Shown piece after piece: positions 1-10,094 of a stretch of DNA of 64,000 bases. Within the stretch, counting starts at the first letter, position 1; every line of letters starts with the position of its first letter. The DNA is from Megamerina dolium. Lineage: Eukaryota > Arthropoda > Insecta > Diptera > Megamerinidae. Under the pieces are notes generated by a model that was given only the letters and a program-made list of their open reading frames with translations, was not told where the DNA came from and made no database searches. The position numbers and the translations under genes were made by a program. The stretch spans positions 22,040,334 to 22,104,333 of the forward strand of contig OY978526.1 in NCBI GenBank assembly GCA_963854835.1. Direction: 5' to 3'.

Positions 1-279
1 TAGCAGCAAATTTGCACCCTTTAATATTCTGCAAATTTCGCGGTCTTCAACGGCTCATAACCATAATTAGTCACATGACGTGAAATTCACCACAATTATA
101 TTCTTGAGTTCCAGGAGCTGTTTAATATAGAAAAAAGGTCTTGCCACATTTTGTTGCGTTGGCAACCCAGTAAGACTAATGTTTGACGTTATCAATCTTC
201 AAAATAAATGTAATTTTCGAAGTGGGCATTATTGGATTAATTCTCTTTTTTAATAACATATAATGTTGCAACATATAAT
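1..279. other. A+T-rich flank, no gene seen
   Basis: No coding sequence or repeat family is recognised. The last part contains the left copy (259-270, tataatgttgca) of a 12-bp direct repeat. Its partner lies at 5172-5183, so the two bracket the SINE plus LINE insertion described next. Confidence 0.5.
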
Positions 280-438
280 GGGTGCCGTAGCTCAGTGGTT
301 AGTGTGTTCGCCTTCTGATCTGTAGGTCGTGGTTCAATACCCGGCTGATGCATAACAAATTTAATATCGAAAAGATTTTTCTTTCGAACGGTACGCACCT
401 GTCGGCAAGCAATTGGCAATTCTTCCGACAGTAACAAC
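280..438 (+). mobile_element. tRNA-derived SINE, 5' half (copy 1, split by a LINE)
   Basis: The head reads GGGTGCCGTAGCTCAGTGG, holding an RNA polymerase III A-box-like motif (TAGCTCAGTGG). A B-box-like GGTTCAATACC follows about 50 bp later. The sequence then enters the SINE body (ttcgaacggtacgcacctg, ggcaagcaattggcaattc) and stops at gtaacaac (431-438). The SINE resumes with the same 8 bases at 4961. Related copies lie at 11387, 16910, 27676, 34723 and 55939. It is not a functional tRNA: the body runs on into SINE sequence and the copies are dispersed with target duplications. Confidence 0.9.
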
Positions 439-542
439 GAAAGTCACCAATAAGAGTGGACGTCTTTCTTTTGATTTTTAGAAAAAAAAAAAAAAAAAAA
501 AACAAATAAAATAATATCGTTTGCAAACAATTTGTTTATAAT
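439..542 (+). promoter_or_regulatory. LINE 5' UTR, presumed internal promoter
   Basis: Jockey-type LINEs are transcribed from an internal, TATA-less promoter with downstream elements (known for the clade). This leader holds ggacgtc at 458-464, which resembles the downstream promoter motif of insect LINEs, but it sits near +20 rather than the usual position close to +28. An A-tract (481-500) separates it from ORF1. The promoter role is inference. Confidence 0.35.
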
Positions 543-2156
543 ATGAGTGTTCAGCGCTCTCCTCCCCGGCAACGGCAATCGCCTATTAATGTGTGTGTAA
601 ACAATAATTTGCAATCACCCGCGCAAACCCCCGCGATAAGTGCATTATCAAATAAAACAGTTGATACACACTGCACAAGTGAAAGTAACAGTGCAAATCT
701 TTTGCCTGCACATATTAAAAATTCATCAAATTTTGCAACAACAATAAATACAGACAAAAAAAATAATTTGTTCTATCGTGATATACTATCTCCCTCTATA
801 CCGTGGAGTGTACAATGTGCTTCTCCTGCTGTAACACCAACAGCTACAACATCAAAGCAATCAAATAACGGCACTTCTACTGAAGTGCATGACCCAGTAG
901 TTAAAGCAACTAGTGCGATGACTAATAAAGAACCAGTTGCTGTTCAAACTGGTATTGATCGCTACATTACTGTAGTAAAGCGAAAGAGAAGTCCGCAAAA
1001 TTCAAAACAAATGAATTCAACAAAAATTCAAAAACAGAACACTGTCCCTATTAGTTCGGAAAATAGATACGCTCTGCTTTCAGGTGATGAAAGTGACGAA
1101 AATATTATCTCCAAGAAAAATTTCAAACCCCCACCCATTTTCTTGAGAGAACGCAACTCAGATAAGTTGATTTCTAGAATTACAAGTCTTATAGGACCAA
1201 AGAATTTCCATGTTGTTCCTATTCGCAAAGGCCAAATTGAGGAAACCAAAGTGCAAATCTACAGCGAAACTCATTATCGCAAAGTAATAGCGGAATTTGA
1301 TGCTGTAAAAAAGAATTACTACACATATCAGCTAAAAAGTAGTAAGGGCTTAATCGTTGTACTCAAAGGCGTCGAACCCAACGTTGATATTAACGAAATC
1401 AAACTTGCCCTTCAGGAAGAAGGGTTTCAAGCCAAAACAGTATTCAACATTCTCAACAAGAGCAATATACCTCAACCGTTATATCGTATTGAGCTTCAGC
1501 CTGAAACAAAACCCCTAAAAAAAGGTGAGGTACACCCCATATATAAAATTCGATATTTATTGCATCGCAAAATCACAATCGAAGAACCCCATAAGAGAAC
1601 TGGACCTCCTCAGTGCAGCAACTGCCAAGAATATGGACATACTAAGACATATTGTACCCTGCCAGCTGTTTGTGTGATTTGTGGAGATCTCCATAAATCA
1701 AACATATGCCCAAAATCTAAAGACGATGCTAGCATGAAAAAATGCAGCAATTGTGGAGGTAATCACTCTGCAAATTATAGAGGTTGCCCAGTATATGCAA
1801 CCCTAAAGCTAAATTTCTCCGCTAACAATCAACCTCTAAAACCAGTTGAGCAAACTCAGATAGCCAACTCAAGTAAGAGACAAAATATTGATGCAACACA
1901 ATTCTTCTCTGCAATCCCAAACAAGAATCAAACCAATTCATACGCTAGCGTGTTAAAACAAAACCTACACCAACAAAGTAACGTAAATAATGAGCAGAAA
2001 CACTCACTGCCAACCCAACAGCCAAGTACTCTTGAACATTTGCTTCAAACATTAATTCAGAATATGAACCAATTCATGAACTCAATGCAAACAATGATGC
2101 AAGAAATGATGAAAAATCAATCGATGTTACTCCAAACATTGCTATCCAGACCATGA
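543..2156 (+). CDS. Jockey-type ORF1 (gag-like RNA-binding protein), intact, 537 aa
   Basis: This is the nucleic-acid-binding protein that packages LINE RNA into the retrotransposition particle. The first ~180 residues are low-complexity, rich in Ser, Thr, Asn and Gln. A conserved central region follows, probably the domain that precedes zinc fingers in Jockey-type gags. Three zinc knuckles come next: C358-x2-C361-x4-H366-x4-C371, C377-x2-C380-x3-H384-x4-C389 and C401-x2-C404-x3-H408-x6-C415. This triplet is characteristic of Jockey and related gag proteins. The C-terminus is rich in Met, Gln and Asn (from ~495) and may drive oligomerisation. The ATG at 543 is the first in frame after the 5' UTR. 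The stop overlaps the start of ORF2 in the string ATGA (2153-2156), which suggests coupled translation. No frameshift or premature stop is seen. Confidence 0.93.
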   Translation: MSVQRSPPRQRQSPINVCVNNNLQSPAQTPAISALSNKTVDTHCTSESNSANLLPAHIKNSSNFATTINTDKKNNLFYRDILSPSIPWSVQCASPAVTPTATTSKQSNNGTSTEVHDPVVKATSAMTNKEPVAVQTGIDRYITVVKRKRSPQNSKQMNSTKIQKQNTVPISSENRYALLSGDESDENIISKKNFKPPPIFLRERNSDKLISRITSLIGPKNFHVVPIRKGQIEETKVQIYSETHYRKVIAEFDAVKKNYYTYQLKSSKGLIVVLKGVEPNVDINEIKLALQEEGFQAKTVFNILNKSNIPQPLYRIELQPETKPLKKGEVHPIYKIRYLLHRKITIEEPHKRTGPPQCSNCQEYGHTKTYCTLPAVCVICGDLHKSNICPKSKDDASMKKCSNCGGNHSANYRGCPVYATLKLNFSANNQPLKPVEQTQIANSSKRQNIDATQFFSAIPNKNQTNSYASVLKQNLHQQSNVNNEQKHSLPTQQPSTLEHLLQTLIQNMNQFMNSMQTMMQEMMKNQSMLLQTLLSRP

Positions 2157-4801
2157 GTTGTCTCAAGATATGCCACTGGAACGCCAACGGCTTAAGCCAG
2201 CACCGTTTGGAGCTAATTCAATTCCTTGAATCCAACCAGATCGACATAATGATGATATCTGAGACCCATTTCACTGACAAAAATTGCTACCAAATACCAT
2301 ATTACAAACTGTACACTACAAACCATCCGCATGGTAAGGCACGCGGTGGAACTGCCATATTGATAAAAAGCAGAATAAAACATCATGTTCTCGAAGATTT
2401 CAGTAGCGTCTACTTGCAAGCAACATCTATATGTCTGGAAGAATACATCTCTAAGCTAGTAATATCTGCGATATACTGTCCCCCAAGATACAGTATTACC
2501 GAACAGCAATATAAAGAATTTTTCTCAACTCTTGGTAGCAAATTCTTGGTTGCTGGCGATTTCAACGCCAAACACACTCACTGGGGCTCCCGCTTAATAA
2601 CTCCAAAAGGCAGAAGACTATGTTCAATCATCACTAACCATGGCTACGATGTTATTTCGAATGGTCAACCGACATATTGGCCGACGGACAAGAGGAAAAT
2701 ACCCGATCTCATAGACTTTGGAGTCGCCAAAGGTTTGCAGATGGAAAATATCTCCACAGAGTGTAATTATGATCTATCATCTGACCACTCACCCACGGTA
2801 ATATCTATAAAATCACCAAGCCCCCAAGGCAATTGCGTTAGAAAGAAAATAGACTGGTTAAAATTCAAGAAATATATAAATTCCCATCTTCCTCTAAGTA
2901 CTGTATTAAGAAATGGACACGATGTAGACTCAGCACTCGAAAAATTCAACCAGCTACTCTCATTAGCTCTCAGCTCAGCCACCTGCACTAAGGTATGCAA
3001 GCAATCAAAATATAGCCAATACACACCAGCAGACATTGAATTGCTAGTAAGACAGAAAAGAAGACTCCGAAGACAATGGCAAGAATTCAGATCACCGAAT
3101 CTGAAAACACAGCTACAGCACTGCACTCGAAAGTTAAAGCAAGCCTTGAAAAATAAAAACAACAAAGAGTTAGAAGAGCACATAGCGAAATTAACACCTG
3201 GTGAAGCGTCAGACTACTCTTTGTGGAAATCAGCAAAAAAATCAAATCGGCCAATTCTCACTGATTCCCCCATCCGTTTGAGTGACGGTAATTGGGCTAG
3301 AAGCAACTGTGAGAAGGGTTTGGCTTTTGCAAACCACCTAAAAAGTGTGTTTACACCCAATCCACCTTCTTCACAGTCCTCATTACCAAAATTAACTTCT
3401 CAACCTTGCTCAATAACGCTCAAAATTAAAAAAAAGGACATATTCAAAGCAATTTATAAAGATTTAAACCCAAAAAAATCACCTGGTCCAGATAAAATTA
3501 CCGGTAAAATGATAAAAGAGCTACCTCCGGCTTCAGTAATTCATCTGATGCACATTTTCAATGCTATCCTTCGTATTAAACACTATCCCAAATGCTGGAA
3601 AACTTCAAAAATTATTATGATAGCAAAACCAGGAAAAGACCCTACAAAAGTTGCATCGTACAGACCTATCAGCCTCCTGCCTCTACTTTCTAAAGTATTC
3701 GAAAAGCTACTTGTCATGAATATAACTCCATTTATTAATCTCAACCAACTGATTCCTCAACATCAGTTTGGATTTAGAAAACAGCACGGCACAATAGAAC
3801 AAGTCCACCGCATTGTAACTCTGATAAGGAACACTTTTGAAGAAAAAAAGTATTGCTCAGCTGTCTTTCTTGATATCACTCAAGCTTTCGATAAAGTATG
3901 GCACGATGGCCTTATTTACAAACTCAAACTATTACTGCCTGCAAATGTCTCCTCATTGCTTAGTAGCTACCTCACGAAAAGACAATTTCTCGTACATCAC
4001 AAGGATTACACAACAAATCCATTGGATATTCACGCTGGCGTTCCTCAAGGAAGCGTTTTGGGTCCCTTACTGTATCTCTTATACACTTCAGATATGCCCA
4101 ACAATAACTATACATTCATATCGACCTTTGCTGATGATACGGCAATATTGTGCTCTCGCTCTAACCCCATAGAAGCTACTAAACTCCTGCAGACTCATGT
4201 CGATTCTCTCGAAATCTGGCTAGCAAAATGGCGTATAAAAGTCAATGAATCAAAGAGCGTACATGTAACCTTCACGCTAAGGCTAGATACATGTCCCCCA
4301 CTTAAAATTAATGGCCAATCAGTTCCACAATGTTCCTCAACAAAGTACTTGGGTATTCACCTCGACAGAAGGCTGACATGGAAAAATCACATAGAGGCAA
4401 AGAAAACTCAGATCAAGCTTAAAATGAATCAGTTATGGTGGCTGTTACACAAAAGATCAAAGTTGAATCTTGAATACAAAGTGCTATTATATAAAGCAAT
4501 CCTGAAACCAATCTGGACTTATGGTATTCAGTTTTGGGGCACCGCATCTCCCTCTAATATCGAAAAATTGCAGCGAATACAATCCAAGTGTCTGCGAATT
4601 ATTGTAAACGCGCCTTGGTATATGAGGAACGTTAACATCCATCGAGATTTAAATGTATCCACAATTTCTGAGGAAGTTGCAATGTACTGCAGAAGCTACA
4701 TTCAAAAATTACACAATCATCCGAATCCTCTTGCTAGGCAATTGTTGCTGAGCAAGGGGCATCGTCGATTAAAAAGAAAAGACACACTGAATATGCTGTA
4801 A
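2153..4801 (+). CDS. Jockey-type ORF2: AP endonuclease plus reverse transcriptase, intact, 882 aa
   Basis: This enzyme nicks the target and copies LINE RNA by target-primed reverse transcription. The N-terminal ~220 residues form an exonuclease-endonuclease-phosphatase fold. Visible active-site motifs are WNANGL (W9-L14), SETHF with E37, GDFNAKHTHWGS (~138-149) and SSDHSPT (~210). The RT domain spans roughly 440-720. It shows SYRPISLLPLLSKVFEKLL, HQFGFRKQHGT, FLDITQAFDKVWHDGL, GVPQGSVLGPLLY and the catalytic F659-A-D661-D662 box. A C-terminal thumb-like part carries YLGIHLDRRLTW. No RNase H domain follows, as is normal for Jockey. The start ATG lies inside the ORF1 stop. With all motifs present and no stops it could be catalytically competent. 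Seven residues differ from copy 2 by eye. Confidence 0.95.
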   Translation: MSCLKICHWNANGLSQHRLELIQFLESNQIDIMMISETHFTDKNCYQIPYYKLYTTNHPHGKARGGTAILIKSRIKHHVLEDFSSVYLQATSICLEEYISKLVISAIYCPPRYSITEQQYKEFFSTLGSKFLVAGDFNAKHTHWGSRLITPKGRRLCSIITNHGYDVISNGQPTYWPTDKRKIPDLIDFGVAKGLQMENISTECNYDLSSDHSPTVISIKSPSPQGNCVRKKIDWLKFKKYINSHLPLSTVLRNGHDVDSALEKFNQLLSLALSSATCTKVCKQSKYSQYTPADIELLVRQKRRLRRQWQEFRSPNLKTQLQHCTRKLKQALKNKNNKELEEHIAKLTPGEASDYSLWKSAKKSNRPILTDSPIRLSDGNWARSNCEKGLAFANHLKSVFTPNPPSSQSSLPKLTSQPCSITLKIKKKDIFKAIYKDLNPKKSPGPDKITGKMIKELPPASVIHLMHIFNAILRIKHYPKCWKTSKIIMIAKPGKDPTKVASYRPISLLPLLSKVFEKLLVMNITPFINLNQLIPQHQFGFRKQHGTIEQVHRIVTLIRNTFEEKKYCSAVFLDITQAFDKVWHDGLIYKLKLLLPANVSSLLSSYLTKRQFLVHHKDYTTNPLDIHAGVPQGSVLGPLLYLLYTSDMPNNNYTFISTFADDTAILCSRSNPIEATKLLQTHVDSLEIWLAKWRIKVNESKSVHVTFTLRLDTCPPLKINGQSVPQCSSTKYLGIHLDRRLTWKNHIEAKKTQIKLKMNQLWWLLHKRSKLNLEYKVLLYKAILKPIWTYGIQFWGTASPSNIEKLQRIQSKCLRIIVNAPWYMRNVNIHRDLNVSTISEEVAMYCRSYIQKLHNHPNPLARQLLLSKGHRRLKRKDTLNML

Positions 4802-4968
4802 AATTGCTACATCTCGCGACTCACCAAATTGTGATGGAACGTAGGGGATATCACATAGTTTTATTTAGTTTGTAAGATTTGAATACTTATTGTTAGTTTC
4901 TAAGTATTTAAGAAAGATTCAATAAAAAAAAATAAGCTAACAAAAAAAAAAAAAAAAAAAGTAACAAC

Positions 4969-5171
4969 TTGCCATGAAAAAGCTTCTAAAAAGAACTCTG
5001 TGACAAAGCTCAGAAAAAGCGATGTCACAAGTGTTCTGCCGTTCGGAACCGGCTAAAATAAGTAGGTCCATTCTAATACTGTCCAAAATTTAAGACGCAC
5101 AACAGTAATGGAAGAGAAGCTCGGCCAATGAGCCCTTTGGGGCTTTAAGTGCCACATATTTATTTTTTTTT
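4969..5171 (+). mobile_element. SINE 3' half (copy 1), subfamily A tail
   Basis: This continues the SINE broken at 438. It runs through cgttcggaaccggc and aagtaggtcc to the A-type 3' end (agccctttggggctttaag, gtgccacatatttattttt) and a T-tract. The 12-bp repeat tataatgttgca (5172-5183) matches 259-270, so the SINE landed first and the LINE second. Confidence 0.88.
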
Positions 5172-5193
5172 TATAATGTTGCAGGAAGAAATT

Positions 5194-5705
5194 TCCATAG
5201 ATTCTTACTTACTTTTTTATCTGGCCATTACAACCGAAAATCGATTTAGACCAAATTTGACATACTTCACCAGCCAACCTTTTCTTTCGCTTGCTGGCGC
5301 CAGTTAGAAGCGCTGACAAGTTCTCCAGCACTTGTATTTCCACCGGAGGTTAGGACTGCCTCTTCCGCGTCGTCCACTAGCAGGTTCCGAATATAACACC
5401 TTAGCCGGAGCGTGTTCGTCCATTTGCTCGACATAAACTAGCTAGCGCAACTGCTGAATTTTAATGCGCTTTACTATGTCGGTCTCGGCATATAGCTTCT
5501 AGAGCTCATGGTTGTACCTTATTCGATACATGCTACCAACGCAAATAGGTCGAAAGATCTTGCGTAGGACTTTTCTCTCAAAAACTCCGATTTATTCTCT
5601 CATCTGAGGTAGAAATTGTCCAAGCTTCGGCACCATATGTAAAGACAGGCATGATGAGAGACTTGTAGAGTGTGGTTTTTGTTTCTGGAGAGAGGACTTA
5701 ATAGG
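5194..5705 (-). mobile_element. RTE-like LINE 3' fragment (RT C-terminus), decayed
   Basis: The minus strand encodes the end of an RTE-type reverse transcriptase. It is the same family as the better copy at 60205-60890, which carries LYKSLIMPVLTYGA, FERKVLRKIF, RLRWLGHVERM and NLRWKDQV. This copy has stops and frameshifts. The 3' end shows an AAGT-type repeat (cttacttac on the plus strand), a simple tail of the kind RTE elements have. Other copies lie at 32750, 34549, 46013 and 60205. Confidence 0.75.
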
Positions 5706-5867
5706 TTCTATAGGTTCTTCATGTTTATTATTAATTTATTGAAAAGCATAATTTTCTAGTTCGTAAGAAATGCAATTTTTTTTGGACTAACTTCACAAAT
5801 GTTTTTAAATACAATATTAAAACAATAGATTTTATTTAAAAAACGGGATTGTCATTTCTTTGCAATC

Positions 5868-5960
5868 TTTAGATTAGGTTAGGTTATACTGGCTGGCCCC
5901 CAAAAAAATGATCATACATAGACCCTAATGGATTCGTAGTGCTACCAGAACTTTGGATTC
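5868..5960 (-). mobile_element. Probable LINE 3' tail ending in taacc repeats
   Basis: The plus strand reads attaggttaggtta followed by tactggctggccccc. The same terminal repeat closes the LINE fragments at 35620 and 58935, so this is probably a third 3' end of that group. No coding part is recognised upstream. Confidence 0.4.
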
Positions 5961-8281
5961 ATCAAGAAAACTAAGAAGGTCTTAGACTTTCTTTTCATTC
6001 CTCTCTTTCGCTCCTTCTATACTATCTGTCTATTTCATGCGCTTTAGGGCTTTCGCACAATGGTTTACTGATGGAGTGCTTTGGGATTATCCTACCGAAC
6101 ACTTAATTCTAACTATTGTGATTCTAGCTACCAAAAGGACTAGACTTAGTTACGTGACGTAGATGTATCTGAAAATGTCAATATTCATCGCAAACTTCAG
6201 CATCACTTACTTGCTCAAAGTCACTGCAAAGAATATCTAGGAATATTTTTAAACTTTTAAAACTCACTGTTGAAGCTTTTAAGCTGTTATTAAACCCGTC
6301 TTAATATCTGTCTCTCTGAATTCAGTAGTATCACCTAACTACATAGTACCTCTCAATGAGGTATTTGAACAGTTTAATATTCACATAAAATGAGTCTTAG
6401 AGCTCAGGCTCATACCTGGAGCTAGTGATACAAGGGTAATAATACCAAATTTCCCCCAATATGTATGTTATTGATGTACGAATAGCACTGGGTAAATTTC
6501 TTCTAACTTTGATCGCAAGGCAAAGAACGAATATCTCTCATCTTGGTGTATGAATGTGTTACTCGACTTATCAAGTTCAAGTTCAACTGGTAAAGCTGGT
6601 GGAGATGATTACGAGGCACTGGTTAGTTCTAAAGCATTTAACCAAGTCCGACTTCTGAGCAACTGATTCTTGTCGCAATTGTAAATTTGAAATGGAGCCG
6701 TAAACAATATCATACCTCACCTGCAAGGGTATTTGCATAATTTCCCTTAATGCATTTTTGCTTCGTAGAGGTCTCTTGGAAGCAATTTACACTGAGATTA
6801 TTTTAAGACTCATTGTCATCCATTACAGCAGGAATTATTATGTTAAATCACTTTAAAATTTGTTTATTATTTTATTTTAAAAGTGATCAAATACCAAAAT
6901 TACCTTTTTTTTCGTAATCCGTCGAAATGAAAATAAAGCATCAGCATTAGATTGCTTCTATAAAGTTTTCATTTGGAAGTTGATTATTTATGCTTGATTT
7001 TGACTGCCATTAGGAAGTTCTATCGAAATAGTGTTTTATCGCACTTCTCATGTGCCATGTTTTCGAAGTTTTTTTCCTTCAACCCTCTATAAATCTTGTG
7101 GAAGTGTTATGGAAACTATATCGAATTTTTTTAACTGTATCGCAGAGAAAATTGTTATTTACAATCGAAATTGTCTTAATGCCTGATGGCGGTGGATACT
7201 CGAGTGGGTTTAGAGGATGATTTTTTAATTTGCAAAACAATGGCCAATTTTCTGCAAAGTTTCAAATAGAAGTTAGAGTCTGCTATTAAAAAAAATTGAA
7301 TGAATTTTTCAAGTTATTCCAAATGAACATAGTAGTTCTGGTGGAGTACAACAAGAAACCACGTTTCCAACACATTAAAATGTTCAAATTTCCTTTAAAA
7401 ATGCCTTATTGGGGCACATGTGTCATGTAACAATCGGTAACTAAAGAAAATTTAATATAAATATATATATTTTTTTTAATTCATCTACTACAGTAAACAT
7501 GTGTTATAACGAGATCAATTCAACACACCATAATATGAGCATAACTAGTCACGTTTTTGATCTTCTGGGGTGTTGTAAGTAGTCATATTCAGCCGGTAAC
7601 CAGTTGAGATTCATTTGCTAATGCCAAACAACTTTAAACTATTTATATAAAGATGTTTATACAAATGTATCTACATAAAAACTACTTTAAACTTATTTCA
7701 ATCCATTACCAGTTTGTGTTGGTCAATTTCTAATGATTATTTGTTGTTTAAGCAAGCATTTCACTGTCGTAATAATGATGATGATGATGATTCAATAGTC
7801 AGCTGTAGTCGTTTCTATTATATATCTTATTGTGTTTATTGAGGAGAAAATATAATAAATAAATAAATGTGTCTGTGTGTGTGTGTGTGTATTTTTTTTT
7901 GTTGAATTGGTGCTGCTATTATGTATATATTTTCTGTTGTTTTCCTTTTTCATTTGTATGCTTCATTTACTAACTTTTACTTTTCAATTACAGTAAACGC
8001 ACAATAAAATTGAACATTATGTACTTAACATAGTTACGTGATATTAAATAAGTTGGGAAATTGAAATTATATTTATCTATTAGTAGGGTTAGGTGGTTTT
8101 CAAATTAATCAAGACATGACAATGCTTCATGAGTCCATGAGTAGATAGCTCTGGCTGTCATATGTAGTTGACATAAACAGCTGATTTTTGCTTTTCTGAA
8201 TAGCTGTGACATTTGTCAACCATATTTAATTTGTGTTATATTGAATTTTCAAAAACATCATTATTTTCTATTGCATCGAAA
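5961..8281. other. No gene recognised
   Basis: A+T-rich DNA with no ORF of note and no family I recognise. It contains a (TG)n microsatellite at about 7867-7890 and the 5' flank of the mariner relic from about 8090. I see no promoter or exon with convincing splice sites. Confidence 0.45.
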
Positions 8282-8436
8282 ATGTCCGAATTTGTGTTAA
8301 ATAAAGAGCATTTGCGGGATGTTTTAATTTTATTTTTTAATTGAAAGAAAAGTGCAACTGAAGCGCATCAATTGCTTGTGGAAGCTTATGGTGAATCTGT
8401 TCCAGCAGACAAATCATGCAGAGAGTGTTTTCGACA

Positions 8437-8567
8437 CCTCCCAAGAATAGACGAGTCTATGTACCGGAAGCACTCGACCACGTGGTCGACCAAGGTCCGG
8501 GAAATGCTTTGTACGGGAACAGAACAAAGCATTTCCGTATTTTTGCTGCTACAACAACAATAACAAC
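8437..8567 (+). mobile_element. Short CAA-tailed element, copy 1 (in mariner relic)
   Basis: It starts at ctcccaagaata, matching the gcttcccaagaatgg start of other copies. It carries the 16-bp palindrome TCGACCACGTGGTCGA (8474-8489), an inverted repeat built on GGAAATGCTTTGT and a tail of gctgctacaacaacaataac. It sits exactly where the central part of the mariner transposase is lost. Confidence 0.75.
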
Positions 8568-8791
8568 ATGACGGTGGATCGTTACCGACTTCAATTGATG
8601 CGTTTGAGTCGAGCACTGAAAAAAAAAACGACCGCAATACGAGCAGAGACACGATAAAGTGATTTTGCAGCATAACAACGCCCGCCCACATGTTGCTCAA
8701 GCGGTCAAAACATATTTGGAAACGTTGAAATGGGAAGTTATACCTCACCCGCAGCATGTCACAGGCATTGCTCCTTCCGACTACTACTTGT

Positions 8792-8918
8792 TGCTTCCCG
8801 AGACTCGACCACGTGGTCGACCAAGGTACATTCACCTCATCAGAATACGGAAATGCTTTGTACAGGAACAAAACAAAGCATTTCCGTATTTTTGCTGCTA
8901 CAACAACAACAACTACTG
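8792..8918 (+). mobile_element. Short CAA-tailed element, copy 2 (same mariner relic)
   Basis: It begins tgcttcccg, then has the palindrome TCGACCACGTGGTCGA (8805-8820). A perfect 17-bp hairpin follows: ATACGGAAATGCTTTGT at 8845-8861 and its complement at 8873-8889, with an 11-nt loop. It ends in a (caa)n tail. An 8-bp target duplication ctacttgt flanks it (8784-8791 and 8919-8926). The mariner reading resumes directly after it. Confidence 0.8.
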
Positions 8919-9102
8919 CTACTTGTCCAGGTCGATGGCACATGACTTAGCTGTGCAGTACTTCCGTTGTTTCGAAGAAGTCAAAAATTGGGTCGATTCA
9001 TGGATCACATCAAAAGATGCATCGGTTTTTCAAGATGATATCCGAAAATTACCAGAAAGATGGGCAAAAGTGGTGGCTAGCGATGGACAATATTTTCAAT
9101 AA

Positions 9103-10094
9103 TGTATAAATTCATATTGTTATGAAAATAAACGCTTGAAAACAGAAAAAAAAAACGTACCAATATATTCAGGCGAAATGTTGGGCAACTTTTAGTGATC
9201 TTGTCACGCCCGTTACACTATATATATGCTAATATCGTGAAATCGGGCATTCGACTGTGCTCAATTGTAGTGTTTAGATATAGTTAGTTAGTTAATTCTA
9301 CCAAATAACCATAAAATATATCACATTTTTTCATTCCCCTTTATTTTACGCATAATTATGCGTAAGTATGTCACGTCCGAAATCAAGGAAATGCCCATAT
9401 ATAAAACTAACTATCACGAATGTGTATGTATTTATTACGAGTCTTTTCTATAGTCTTTTTCAATAGTACGATGTGATACCATAATTGCTATAGTAATACA
9501 CCCTTTAAACGAGAGTATACACTGTATTCATATACGTATGAATTTCAAATATTTCCATAATATCGAATTAATGCAGTGTCGTGTCTCCCTCAACTTTGAT
9601 TATAATCTCATAATGTTACCTGGTTTTTGTTTTTGTTTTTTAATATTATTGACTGGAAGTGGGTCATAAAGAAAAACAACAACAACAACAGCTCTACTGT
9701 TTACTTCATAAGAATACTACCAAGTAACTTTGCTACATGGACGTATCAAAGGTACTATTGCACACCTACATGGAAATATAGAGGGAGAAATTTGAAAGAG
9801 AGCAACCAACATTTACGCACACACACACACACACTATAGTGAATAGAGACACTATTTTCAAAGCAAAATCATTTAGGTAAACAATTTAATTGGGACAAGT
9901 ACTCATACTACTTAGTTACTTATTAAAAACAAGTACACACAAATACGATACCTCTACATTCATATCTGTGCTATGTAGATATGATATAAAGTGTTTTCAA
10001 CAAGAACGCATCTTAAAATTAGACATTAGAAATATAGTTAATCGTTTAAATTCAATTTTAATTTGAACTAATTTATATTTTTGTAAATAAATTG
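9103..10094. other. No gene recognised; one copy of a dispersed motif block
   Basis: A+T-rich. 9370-9405 holds gtcacgtccg followed by ggaaatgcccatatat, a block repeated at 18212-18247 and in inverted form near 55047-55070. A (CA)n microsatellite lies at 9818-9836. Confidence 0.45.

Larger units (their letters stand above)
439..4960 (+). mobile_element. Full-length Jockey-clade non-LTR retrotransposon (copy 1)
   Basis: This is a complete two-ORF LINE: 5' UTR (439-542), gag-like ORF1, endonuclease-RT ORF2, short 3' UTR, AATAAA at 4921 and an A-tract (4942-4960). It is flanked by an 8-bp target duplication gtaacaac (431-438 and 4961-4968). The insertion site lies inside a SINE. The order of domains, three zinc knuckles in ORF1 and the absence of an RNase H domain fit the Jockey clade. 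The second copy at 12893-16764 is nearly identical over the shared part, so the family moved recently. Element boundaries rest on the target duplication. Confidence 0.93.
8282..9102 (+). pseudogene. Mariner transposase relic, deleted and interrupted twice
   Basis: Three blocks of one mariner (DD34D) transposase are visible. The N-terminal block (from ATG 8282) reads MSEFVLNKEHLRDVL and then SATEAHQLLVEAYGE. The middle block (about 8580-8791) reads RYRLQLMRLSRAL and VILQHNNARPHVAQ. In the second block the catalytic Asp of the usual HDNA motif is Asn (HNNA). The C-terminal block (8927-9102) reads SMAHDLAVQYF, WVDSWITSKDASVF and RWAKVVASDGQYFQ plus stop. About half the gene between blocks 1 and 2 is missing. 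Short CAA-tailed elements lie at 8437-8567 and 8792-8918. It cannot make a working enzyme. Terminal repeats are not identified with confidence. Confidence 0.85.

Noticed and set aside
280..352. Candidate tRNA gene (A- and B-box-like motifs)
   Set aside because: The same head recurs in six dispersed copies attached to a common body with target duplications, so it is a SINE head, not a tRNA gene.
2767..3183. 138-codon minus-strand frame inside the LINE
   Set aside because: Antisense shadow of ORF2; a related shadow occurs in the second LINE copy.
3837..4172. 111-codon plus-strand frame inside ORF2 (and its twin at 13683-14018)
   Set aside because: Alternative-frame shadow of the RT domain, which carries the real motifs.
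8386..8943. 185-codon minus-strand frame
   Set aside because: It runs through a mariner relic and two CAA-tailed insertions in antisense. Valine runs come from the (caa)n tail.
8090..9245. Terminal inverted repeats for the first mariner relic
   Set aside because: Flanks on both sides were compared by eye and no matching ends were found.
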